Assembly: GCF_039525805.1 (NCBI RefSeq)
Contig: NZ_BAAAHZ010000013.1
Origin: Dietzia natronolimnaea
GTDB lineage: Bacteria; Actinomycetota; Actinomycetes; Mycobacteriales; Mycobacteriaceae
DNA: 64,000 bases
Strand: one strand, 5' to 3'
Every line of letters begins with the position of its first letter. Position 1 is the stretch's first letter. The position numbers and the translations under genes were made by a program. The notes under the pieces were generated by a model, which worked only from the letters and a program-made list of their open reading frames with translations, did no database searches and had not been told where the DNA came from. This document shows, one piece after another, positions 29,581 through 38,187 of this stretch.

Positions 29581-30837
29581 GTGACCACCTTCGACGGCAT
29601 CGACCGCGCCATCGCCGACATCGCGGCGGGACGAGCCGTGGTCGTGGTGGACAGCGAGGACCGGGAGAACGAGGGCGACCTGATCTTCGCCGCCGAGCTC
29701 GCGACCCCCGAGCTCATGGGCTTCCTCGTGCGTTACTCGTCCGGGTACGTCTGCGTCGCGCTCGAGGCCGAGGACTGCCTCCGCCTGGATCTGCCGCCGA
29801 TGCGGGCGATCAACGAGGACCGGCACGACACCGCCTACACGGTGACCGTGGACGCCCGTACCGGAGTCTCGACCGGGATCTCGGCCGCCGACCGCGCCCG
29901 CACCGCCCGGATGCTGGCCTCCACCGAAGCCGTCCCCGGGGACTTCACCCGCCCGGGTCACGTGGTGCCGCTGCGCGCGCGTCCCGGCGGGGTGCTCACC
30001 CGGCCGGGTCACACGGAATCCGCGGTGGACCTCGCCCGCCTGGCCGGCCTGCGGCCCGCCGGGGTGATCTGCGAGATCGTGTCCGAGGACGATCCGACCA
30101 CCATGGCCCGGACCCCGGAACTGCGGCGCTTCGCCGACGAGCACGGGCTCGCGCTGATCACGATCGAGGCCCTGCAGGACTGGCGGCGGGCGCACGAGGT
30201 GCAGGTGATCCACGAGGCCGCGGCCCGCATCCCCACCCCTGCCGGCACGATGACCGCCCACGGGTACCGCGACGTCCTCCAGGGGGTCGAGCACGTGGCC
30301 ATGGTCGCCGGCGACATCTCGGGCGACGAGCCCGTGTCGGTCCGCATCCACTCCGAGTGCCTCACCGGGGACGTCTTCCACTCGCTGCGCTGCGATTGCG
30401 GTCCGCAACTCGACGCGGCCGTCGCCTCGGTGTGCGAGGAGGGGCGCGGGGTGGTCCTCTACATGCGCGGTCACGAGGGCCGGGGGATCGGCCTGGTGCA
30501 GAAGCTCCGCGCCTATCAGCTGCAGGACGACGGCCGCGACACGGTGGACGCGAACCTCGACCTCGGGCTGCCCGCCGATGCCCGGGACTTCAGCCTGGCC
30601 GCGCAGATGCTGCGCGATCTCGGGGTGACGCGCGTGCGGCTGATGACCAACAACCCCGCCAAGGCCGACGCCCTCCGTGCCGGCGGGGTCGAGGTGGTGG
30701 CGCGGGTCCCCATGCCCACCGCGGTGACCCCGGAGAACCTCCGGTACCTGCGGACCAAGCGGGACCGGATGGGCCACCTGCTCGAGGGCCTGGACGACGG
30801 GATCGACCCGGACACCAACGGAGAGGATCGGCGATGA
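29581..30837 (+). CDS. ribBA: Bifunctional DHBP synthase / GTP cyclohydrolase II
   Basis: Supplies both precursors of riboflavin. The N-terminal half makes 3,4-dihydroxy-2-butanone 4-phosphate (DSEDRENEGDLIFAAE, TRPGHVVPLRARPGGVLTRPGHTE). The C-terminal half opens GTP, with zinc cysteines in HSECLTGDVFHSLRCDCG and the catalytic GHEGRGIGL. The start is GTG 29581 after GAGGAG at 29564-29569; the frame continues 20 codons upstream without conserved sequence. It has 418 residues, full length for both domains. The stop overlaps the ribH ATG. Confidence 0.95.
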   Translation: MTTFDGIDRAIADIAAGRAVVVVDSEDRENEGDLIFAAELATPELMGFLVRYSSGYVCVALEAEDCLRLDLPPMRAINEDRHDTAYTVTVDARTGVSTGISAADRARTARMLASTEAVPGDFTRPGHVVPLRARPGGVLTRPGHTESAVDLARLAGLRPAGVICEIVSEDDPTTMARTPELRRFADEHGLALITIEALQDWRRAHEVQVIHEAAARIPTPAGTMTAHGYRDVLQGVEHVAMVAGDISGDEPVSVRIHSECLTGDVFHSLRCDCGPQLDAAVASVCEEGRGVVLYMRGHEGRGIGLVQKLRAYQLQDDGRDTVDANLDLGLPADARDFSLAAQMLRDLGVTRVRLMTNNPAKADALRAGGVEVVARVPMPTAVTPENLRYLRTKRDRMGHLLEGLDDGIDPDTNGEDRR

Positions 30838-31310
30838 GCGGCACCGGTAGGCCGGAATTGGTGATCCCCGACGCCCGCGGGCTGCGGCTGGGCGTGGTGG
30901 CCTCCACCTGGCACGACGAGATCTGCGCGCAACTGATGGACCGGGCCCTCGCGGTGGCCGAGACCTCCGGCGCGGTGGTCACCGTCGCCCGTGTCACGGG
31001 AGCCGTGGAGCTCCCGGTGGTCGCCCAGGAACTCGCCAGGTCACACGACGCCGTGGTGGCCCTCGGGGTGGTCATCCGGGGCTCGACCCCGCACTTCGAC
31101 TACGTGTGCGGTTCGGTGACCGACGGCCTGACCCGGATCGCGCTCGACGAGGCCACGCCGGTCGCCCACGGGGTCCTCACCACCGAGAACGAGGCCCAGG
31201 CCCGCGACCGTGACGGGCACGAGGGCGCCACCGAGGACAAGGGCGGGGAGGCGGTCGCCGCCGCCCTGCGGGCGGCCGTCACCCTGCGCGACCTGCGGGC
31301 CGGACGATGA
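30834..31310 (+). CDS. ribH: 6,7-dimethyl-8-ribityllumazine synthase
   Basis: Condenses the RibBA and RibD products to the lumazine precursor used by riboflavin synthase. The 158 residues include LGVVASTWHDEIC, GAVELPVVAQELA, the phosphate-binding ALGVVIRGSTPHFDYVCG and GVLTTENEAQARDR. ATG 30834 overlaps the ribBA stop and the stop overlaps the next ATG at 31307, so the rib genes are translationally chained. Confidence 0.95.
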   Translation: MSGTGRPELVIPDARGLRLGVVASTWHDEICAQLMDRALAVAETSGAVVTVARVTGAVELPVVAQELARSHDAVVALGVVIRGSTPHFDYVCGSVTDGLTRIALDEATPVAHGVLTTENEAQARDRDGHEGATEDKGGEAVAAALRAAVTLRDLRAGR

Positions 31311-31810
31311 CCGGACGTTCTGATCTCGAGCGCCCGGGGCAGACCCACTGGGACTTCGAACACCGCCCACGGCGACTCCGGATCGCCGTGATCGCGCTGG
31401 CGATCCTCATTATCCTCGCCCACGTCGTCTGGGCGGTCGTGTTGGTCCGCGACGACACCGGGGTCACCATCGGGGTCGCCGACCAGCTCGCCTTCGTGGC
31501 GATCGGCCTGATCTTCGCCGGCGTCCTGCTCACCCTCCTCCGGATCAGGGTGCGGGTGGGCGAACAGGGGGTCGAGGTCCGCGGACCACTGCGGTCGCGG
31601 CTCTGGGACTGGCACGACGTCGTGGGGATCACGTTCCCCCGATCGAGCATGTGGCCGCGGCTCGAACTGCCGGCGTACGAGCACGTCGGGGTCTGGGCCA
31701 TCCTCACCGTCGACGGTCAGGACGCGGTCGACGCCATGGGCACCATGCGGGAGACGGTCCGCCGGTACAAGCCCTCGGCCGCCGACCCCGAGACCGTCGC
31801 CGACCGCTGA
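31307..31810 (+). CDS. PH-domain-like two-helix membrane protein (Rv1417-like), function unknown
   Basis: A 167-residue protein with two transmembrane helices (about residues 25-47 and 59-79). A PH-like beta domain follows (VRVGEQGVEVRGPLRSRLWDWHDVVGITFP, RLELPAYEHVGVWAILTVDG). It corresponds in position to M. tuberculosis Rv1417 after ribH. ATG 31307 overlaps the ribH stop. It is the second PH-like small membrane protein in the window to be embedded at the end of, or inside, a cofactor or nucleotide operon (compare 10620-11168). The function is unknown. Confidence 0.82.
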   Translation: MTGRSDLERPGQTHWDFEHRPRRLRIAVIALAILIILAHVVWAVVLVRDDTGVTIGVADQLAFVAIGLIFAGVLLTLLRIRVRVGEQGVEVRGPLRSRLWDWHDVVGITFPRSSMWPRLELPAYEHVGVWAILTVDGQDAVDAMGTMRETVRRYKPSAADPETVADR

Positions 31811-31816
31811 GGCGTC

Positions 31817-33979
31817 GTGGCCGACCCGCGCACCTACCGCCCAGCCCCCGGTTCCATCCCGACGGAACCGGGGGTCTACCGGTTCCGCGACGCCCTGGGC
31901 CGCGTCATCTACGTGGGCAAGGCCAAGAATCTCCGCAGCCGGGTCGGGTCGTACTTCGCCGACCTCACCCTGCTCCACCCGCGCACCAGACAGATGGTCA
32001 CCGCCGCCGCGGGCGTCCAGTGGACCGTCGTCTCCACCGAGGTGGAGGCGCTCCAACTGGAGTACACGTGGATCAAGAAGTACGACCCCCGCTTCAACGT
32101 GCGGTACCGGGATGACAAGACCTACCCGCTCCTGGCGGTGACGGTGGGGGAGGAGTTCCCGCGCGCATTCGTCTACCGGGGGCCGCGCCGGGCCGGGACC
32201 CGCTACTTCGGTCCCTATTCCCACGCGTGGGCGATCCGGGACACGCTCGACACACTCCAACGGGTGTTCCCGGTGCGGTCGTGTTCGGCCGGGGTGTTCC
32301 GACGACAGGCCCAGCTCGGCCGCCCCTGCCTGCTCGGCTACATCGACAAGTGCGCCGCCCCGTGTATCGGTCGGGTGACCGCGGACGAGCACCGCGAGAT
32401 AGTCGACGAACTCTGCGACTTCCTCGCCGGCCGGACCGACGTCATCATGAAGCGGATCGAGAAGCGGATGCTCGAGGCGTCCGAGGACCTGGATTTCGAG
32501 CGCGCGGCCCGGCTGCGGGACGATCTCGGCGCGATGAGGCGGGCCATGGAGAAGCAGGCCGTGGTCCTGGGCGACGGTACCGACGCCGACGTCGTGGGCG
32601 TCGAGGCCGACGAGCTGGAGGTCTCCGTCCAGGTCTTCCACGTCCGCAACGGGCGCATCCGCGGCCAGCGCGGATGGGTGGTCGAGCACGCACACGGGGT
32701 GGACGCCGACGGCCGGTTCGACCCGGCGCTCGCGGTCCCCGGTGTCGTCTCGGACTACCTCGCCCAGTTCTACGGAGGGGAGGCCGACCTGGCCGGGGCC
32801 GCCGACTCGGGCGCCGATCTCGCCGCCGCGGTGCCACGGGAGGTGTTGGTACCGGCCCTCCCGGAGGACGCCGACGAGCTCGCCGACTGGCTCTCCACCC
32901 TGCGCGGATCCCGTGTGTCGCTGCGGATCCCCCGGCGCGGCGACAAGCGCTCGCTGGTCGAGACCGTCCGACGCAACGCGGTGGAGGCCCTGACCCAGCA
33001 CAAACTGCGCCGCAGCGGTGACCTGACCGCACGGTCGGCCGCGCTGCAGGAGATCCAGGAGACCCTGGAGCTCGACACGGCCCCCCTCCGGATCGAGTGC
33101 GTGGACATCTCGCACACCCAGGGCACCGACGTCATGGCCTCACTGGTGGTGTTCGAGGACGGGCTGCCCCGCAAGAGCGACTACCGCCTCTACCGGATCC
33201 GCGAGGCGGCCGGCGACGGTCACTCCGACGACGTCGCGAGCATCGCCGAGGTGACCCGCCGACGGTTCCGGCGGCACCACGAGGAGCCGGCGGTGACCCC
33301 CGATGACACCGACGGCCCCGTCGACGACAGGGCCGAGCCCGACGACGCGGGGGCGGGCAGGTCCACCCCGACCCGCCGATTCGCCTACCCTCCCCAGCTC
33401 TTCGTGGTGGACGGCGGCCGACCCCAGGTGGAGGCCGCCGCCGAGGTCCTGTCCGAGCTCGGAGTCACCGACGTCCCGGTGATCGGGATCGCCAAGAGAC
33501 TCGAGGAGATCTGGTTGCCCGGGGAGGAGTACCCGGTCATCTTCCCCCGGCACGGCGAGGGGCTGTTCCTCCTCCAGCGTCTGCGCGACGAGGCACACCG
33601 CTTCGCGATCCGCGCGCACCGGGGGGCCAGGTCCAAGAGGATGACGACGTCGGTCCTCGACGAGGTGCCCGGTCTCGGGCCCGCACGACGGGCCGCGCTG
33701 CTCGAGAAGTTCCCCACCGTGTCCGCTCTCCGGGCGGCCGGGATCGACGACCTCTGTGCGGTCCCCGGGATCGGCCCCGGGGTGGCGGCCGCGATCCGGG
33801 CCACCCTGGGATCCGGGGACCCGGCGGGGACACCGACGGCGGACGCGGCGGCGGACGCGGCGGCGGACGCGGCGGCGGACGCGGCGCCCGCCGACACACC
33901 GGGTCCGGACGGGTCCGGCGCCGGCGTGGGAGACTCGGACCGTGCGGTCGGCGATGGCGGAACGAGCGACTCGAGGTGA
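31817..33979 (+). CDS. uvrC: Excinuclease ABC subunit C
   Basis: Makes both incisions in nucleotide excision repair. The 720 residues contain, in order, the GIY-YIG nuclease (GVYRFRDALGRVIYVGKAKN, residues about 19-40), a UVR motif (about 210-250), the RNase H-like 3' nuclease domain (IECVDISHTQGTDVMASLVV near 425) and two helix-hairpin-helix motifs (VPGLGPARRAALL; VPGIGPGVAAAI). There is an acidic insertion near residues 490-520. A low-complexity Ala/Asp tail after about residue 672 is encoded by 12-base tandem repeats. The start is GTG 31817. Confidence 0.95.
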   Translation: MADPRTYRPAPGSIPTEPGVYRFRDALGRVIYVGKAKNLRSRVGSYFADLTLLHPRTRQMVTAAAGVQWTVVSTEVEALQLEYTWIKKYDPRFNVRYRDDKTYPLLAVTVGEEFPRAFVYRGPRRAGTRYFGPYSHAWAIRDTLDTLQRVFPVRSCSAGVFRRQAQLGRPCLLGYIDKCAAPCIGRVTADEHREIVDELCDFLAGRTDVIMKRIEKRMLEASEDLDFERAARLRDDLGAMRRAMEKQAVVLGDGTDADVVGVEADELEVSVQVFHVRNGRIRGQRGWVVEHAHGVDADGRFDPALAVPGVVSDYLAQFYGGEADLAGAADSGADLAAAVPREVLVPALPEDADELADWLSTLRGSRVSLRIPRRGDKRSLVETVRRNAVEALTQHKLRRSGDLTARSAALQEIQETLELDTAPLRIECVDISHTQGTDVMASLVVFEDGLPRKSDYRLYRIREAAGDGHSDDVASIAEVTRRRFRRHHEEPAVTPDDTDGPVDDRAEPDDAGAGRSTPTRRFAYPPQLFVVDGGRPQVEAAAEVLSELGVTDVPVIGIAKRLEEIWLPGEEYPVIFPRHGEGLFLLQRLRDEAHRFAIRAHRGARSKRMTTSVLDEVPGLGPARRAALLEKFPTVSALRAAGIDDLCAVPGIGPGVAAAIRATLGSGDPAGTPTADAAADAAADAAADAAPADTPGPDGSGAGVGDSDRAVGDGGTSDSR
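33841..33887 (+). repeat. 12-base tandem repeat in the uvrC tail
   Basis: The unit GGACGCGGCGGC occurs three times perfectly (33841-33876) with a fourth, near-complete copy to 33887. Translated in the uvrC frame it gives repeated Ala-Asp-Ala-Ala. The copy number is likely to vary between strains because perfect repeats are prone to slippage. Confidence 0.92.
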
Positions 33980-33982
33980 ACC

Positions 33983-34855
33983 ATGGACATGAACGATGAG
34001 AGCCGCGAGCTCCTGCTCATCTGCGGGATGTCCGGTGCGGGCAAGGGCACGGCGTCGAAGGTGCTCGAGGAGTTCGGCTGGTACGTCGTGGACAACCTCC
34101 CGCTGAAGTTCATCGGAGAACTGGTGGATCGGCTCGGCGAGACGGAGGAGGAACCCCGGAGGTTCGCGATCGTGGCGGACGTCCGCAGCCTGGGGTTCGA
34201 CGAGCACATCGGCGAACTGCTGGGGCGCTTCGACGGACGCCCGCAGGCGAGGATCCTGTTCCTGGACGCCTCCGACGAAGCCCTGGTCAAACGCTTCAAC
34301 AACGTCAGGCGGTCCCACCCCCTTCAGTCGGGTGACGGCCTGATCGACGGCATCCAGCGGGAACGCAAGGTGCTGGAGGGGATCCGCGGCCGCGCCGACG
34401 TCGTGGTCGACACCACCGCGCTGAGCGTCCACGACCTGCGGCACCGGCTCGAGAAGCCGTTCGGTGACCTGGGGTTCGACTTCCACCTCACCGTCGAGTC
34501 CTTCGGCTTCAAGTACGGGGTACCGGTGGATGTGGACATGCTGCTCGACATGCGGTTCCTGCCCAACCCGCACTGGATCCCGGAGTTGCAGGCGCACACC
34601 GGCCGCGAGAAGCCCGTCCAGGACTACGTACTGGCGGACGAGTCCATCGAGGAGTATCTCCGCGCCGCGGTGACGATGATCGGTCTCGCGATGACCGGGT
34701 ACCGGCGTGAGGGCAAGCGGTACATGACCATCGCGGTCGGGTGCACCGGCGGTAAACACCGGAGCGTGGCGATCTCCGAGTCACTGGCCGGGCGGCTCGC
34801 CGGCCTCGACTCCGTCGACGTCCACGTCCGGCACCGTGACCTCGGACGAGAGTGA
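33983..34855 (+). CDS. rapZ: RapZ-family nucleotide-binding protein
   Basis: P-loop protein that binds nucleotides and, in E. coli, GlmZ/GlmY RNA; its actinobacterial role is not settled. The 290 residues have Walker A GMSGAGKG at residues 15-22, a VVDNLP segment at about 36, and the C-terminal TIAVGCTGGKHRSVAISE block conserved in RapZ/YvcJ. ATG 33983 begins 3 bases after the uvrC stop; a second Met is two codons in. uvrC-rapZ-yvcK-whiA is a conserved actinobacterial cluster. Confidence 0.94.
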   Translation: MDMNDESRELLLICGMSGAGKGTASKVLEEFGWYVVDNLPLKFIGELVDRLGETEEEPRRFAIVADVRSLGFDEHIGELLGRFDGRPQARILFLDASDEALVKRFNNVRRSHPLQSGDGLIDGIQRERKVLEGIRGRADVVVDTTALSVHDLRHRLEKPFGDLGFDFHLTVESFGFKYGVPVDVDMLLDMRFLPNPHWIPELQAHTGREKPVQDYVLADESIEEYLRAAVTMIGLAMTGYRREGKRYMTIAVGCTGGKHRSVAISESLAGRLAGLDSVDVHVRHRDLGRE

Positions 34856-34859
34856 TCGC

Positions 34860-35861
34860 ATGACCGACCAGGCCACGGTCGACGGATCCGACCGGATGGG
34901 ATCACTCGTCGCCCTCGGCGGAGGACACGGGTTGTCGGCGACCCTGCGCGCCGGACGGATGGTGGCCGACCACGTGACCGCGGTGGTGACCGTCGCCGAC
35001 GACGGCGGTTCCTCCGGGCGTCTCCGGCGCGAACTCGACATCCTGCCCCCCGGAGACCTCCGGATGGCACTGTGCGCACTCGCCGCCGACGACGACGAGC
35101 ACGAGCAGCTGACCAGCCTGTTCCAGCACCGCTACGGCGGAACCGGGGCTCTGGCGGGCCACGCCGTGGGAAACCTCGTCTTCGCGGGGTTCTGGGAACT
35201 CCTCGGCGATCCCGTCAAGGCGCTCGACGCCGTCGGGTCGATGCTCGGGGTGACCGGGCGCGTGCTCCCCATGTCTCCGGTCGCCCTCGACATCGCCGCG
35301 GAGGTCGTCGGCCTGGAAGCCGACCCCCGGGTCGTGCGCACGATCATCGGCCAGGTCGCGGTGGCCACCACCCCCGGCAGCGTGCGGCGGGTACGCCTCA
35401 TCCCCGCCGACCCGCCCGTGGCGGAGGGCGTCGTCGAGGCCATCGAGGCCGCGGACATGGTCGTCCTGGGGCCGGGATCGTGGTTCACGAGCGTCATCCC
35501 GAACGTGCTGGTGCCCGAGATCGCGTCCGCCCTGGCCCGCACGGCCGCGACCCGGGCGCTCGTCCTCAACCTGGCGCCGCAGCACGGGGAGACCGCCGGG
35601 TTCTCCGCCGAGCAGCACCTCCACGTCCTGCGCCAACATGCGCCCGAGGTCGACGTCGACGTCGTCCTGGTGGACCCGCGGATGCCGCTCAGCGGGACCG
35701 AGCGCGAGCACCTCGACCGCGCCGCGGCGGGCCTCGGCGCGCGGGTCATGGTGGCGGACATCGCCAGGACGGCACCGGATGGGACGATGAGACCCGTACA
35801 CGACCCCGCACTGCTCGCCCGGGCGCTCGCCGCCACGGTGACGGCGGGGGCCGATGAATGA
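34860..35861 (+). CDS. yvcK: YvcK/CuvA-family gluconeogenesis and morphology factor
   Basis: Member of the CofD/YvcK family that binds UDP-sugars and affects cell shape and carbon use in Bacillus and mycobacteria. The 333 residues contain LGGGHGLSATLRA near the N-terminus, TVADDGGSSGRLRRELDILPPGD, and LGPGSWFTSVIPN near residue 210. I start at ATG 34860, after the rapZ stop; GTG 34836 inside rapZ and ATG 34896 are alternatives. It ends within the region that carries the whiA ribosome site. Confidence 0.93.
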   Translation: MTDQATVDGSDRMGSLVALGGGHGLSATLRAGRMVADHVTAVVTVADDGGSSGRLRRELDILPPGDLRMALCALAADDDEHEQLTSLFQHRYGGTGALAGHAVGNLVFAGFWELLGDPVKALDAVGSMLGVTGRVLPMSPVALDIAAEVVGLEADPRVVRTIIGQVAVATTPGSVRRVRLIPADPPVAEGVVEAIEAADMVVLGPGSWFTSVIPNVLVPEIASALARTAATRALVLNLAPQHGETAGFSAEQHLHVLRQHAPEVDVDVVLVDPRMPLSGTEREHLDRAAAGLGARVMVADIARTAPDGTMRPVHDPALLARALAATVTAGADE

Positions 35862-35883
35862 CCGGAGAACGAAGGAGCAGGGC

Positions 35884-36867
35884 GTGTCACTGACCGCACA
35901 GGTCAAGTCCGAACTGGTGAGGGTCCCGGTGGGCAACTCCGAGACCAGGAAGGCGGAGATCGCCTCGCTCCTGCGGTTCGCGGGCACCCTCCAGGTCCTC
36001 TCGGGACGCCTGGTGATCGAGGCGGAGGTCGATTCGGGTGAGATCGCCGATCGCCTGTCCGGGGAACTCGACTCGCTGTTCTCGGTCCCCTGCGAGATCC
36101 ACCCGATCGGGGGATCCGGGGGGAAGCCGGCCCGGAAGTTCGTTCTGCGGGTGATCGACCGGGGTGCGGACCTGACCCGCCAACTCGGACTGGTCGACAG
36201 CGCCGGTCGCACGGTCCGCGGGTTGCCCGCCGCGGTGGTCGGCGGGTCCGTCGCGGCCGCGGAGGCGTCGTGGCGGGGGGCGTTCCTCGCCCACGGTTCC
36301 CTCACCAAACCCGGACGGTCGTCGGCCCTCGAGGTGACCGCTCCGGGCGCCGAGGCGGCGATGGCCCTGGTGGGGGCCGCACGTCGGCTCGGGGTCACCG
36401 CGAAGGCCCGCGAGGTCCGTGGCGGCGACCGGGTGGTGATCCGGGACGGGGAGGCCATCGGGATCCTCCTCGCCCGGATGGGCGCCTCCGCCACCAGGGA
36501 CATCTGGGAGGAGCGACGGTCCCGCGGGGAGGTCCGGGCGACCGCCAACCGGCTCGCCAACTTCGACGACGCGAATCTCCGCAGATCGGCCCGAGCCGCG
36601 GTCGCCGCGGCCGCCCGCGTCCAGCGCGCGCTCGAGATCCTCGCCGAGGACGTCCCGGACCACCTGTTGGCCGCGGGAGAGCTGCGCGTCCAACACCGTC
36701 AGTCCTCGCTCGAGGAACTGGGTCAGCTCGCCGACCCACCCATGACCAAGGACGCGGTGGCCGGACGGATCCGCCGACTGCTGTCGATGGCGGACCGCAA
36801 AGCAGCCGATCTGGGCATCCCGGACACCGAGTCCGTCGTGACCGAGGACATGCTCGACGAAGACTGA
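35884..36867 (+). CDS. whiA: WhiA-family DNA-binding protein
   Basis: Sporulation regulator in Streptomyces, conserved in non-sporulating actinobacteria where it may influence division. GTG 35884 has an AAGGAG site at 35873-35878 and gives 327 residues starting SLTAQVKSELVRVP, as in relatives; an upstream ATG at 35854 is poorly placed. A degenerate LAGLIDADG-like fold (about 1-220; KAEIASLLRFAGTL, AFLAHGSLTKPG) precedes the C-terminal helix-turn-helix (SSLEELGQLADPPMTKDAVAGRIRRL). Confidence 0.95.
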   Translation: MSLTAQVKSELVRVPVGNSETRKAEIASLLRFAGTLQVLSGRLVIEAEVDSGEIADRLSGELDSLFSVPCEIHPIGGSGGKPARKFVLRVIDRGADLTRQLGLVDSAGRTVRGLPAAVVGGSVAAAEASWRGAFLAHGSLTKPGRSSALEVTAPGAEAAMALVGAARRLGVTAKAREVRGGDRVVIRDGEAIGILLARMGASATRDIWEERRSRGEVRATANRLANFDDANLRRSARAAVAAAARVQRALEILAEDVPDHLLAAGELRVQHRQSSLEELGQLADPPMTKDAVAGRIRRLLSMADRKAADLGIPDTESVVTEDMLDED

Positions 36868-36909
36868 TCCGTGGCCTGTGGACCCTGCACAGCCCCCACA
36901 TGGGGCGGG

Positions 36910-36960
36910 TAGTCTGGGTCACGTCCCCGGGCACCACCCCGCCCTCAGGGGTTCTTTCTC
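36910..36960 (+). promoter_or_regulatory. gap promoter and leader hairpin
   Basis: TAGTCT at 36910-36915 fits the -10 consensus and is in the same GGGTAGTCTGG context as the secG promoter at 40292. In the resulting leader, ACCCC (36936-36940) can pair with GGGGT (36948-36952), followed by the pyrimidine run TCTTTCTC. That is terminator-like but short. An inverted repeat TGTGG (36877-36881) / CCACA (36896-36900) lies upstream of the -10. Confidence 0.45.
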
Positions 36961-36984
36961 GCACCACCTATAAGGAGACATCAC

Positions 36985-38001
<1,017 letters not shown>

Positions 38002-38034
38002 GAGCCCCTAGGGCCTGACGACCCCGCATCACAC

Positions 38035-38077
38035 CGGGCCCGGTCCGGGAACGCCCAGAGCGTCCCGGCCGGGCCCG
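38035..38077 (+). terminator. Strong GC hairpin between gap and pgk
   Basis: CGGGCCCGGTCCGGGA (38035-38050) pairs with TCCCGGCCGGGCCCG (38063-38077) with one bulged T. Inside it ACGC (38051-38054) can pair with GCGT (38060-38063) around CCAGA as a competing fold. No T run follows, so it may be a GC-type terminator, a processing or stability element that lifts gap mRNA above pgk, or an attenuator. Confidence 0.75.
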
Positions 38078-38107
38078 AGGTACATCACCCGTACCGCCGC
38101 TTCAGAG

Positions 38108-38157
38108 CCACACCACCCGGACCACACCACCCGGACCACACCACCCGGACCACACCA
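38108..38157 (+). repeat. 14-base tandem repeat upstream of pgk
   Basis: CCACACCACCCGGA is repeated perfectly at 38108-38121, 38122-38135 and 38136-38149, then partially to 38157. It is followed by 30 bases before the pgk ATG at 38188, including the CAGGAG ribosome site. The strand is almost purine-free except for A and GG, so the RNA would be largely unstructured. Confidence 0.93.
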
Positions 38158-38187
38158 TCACCGTCCTCCCGACAGGAGCCCCACCCC

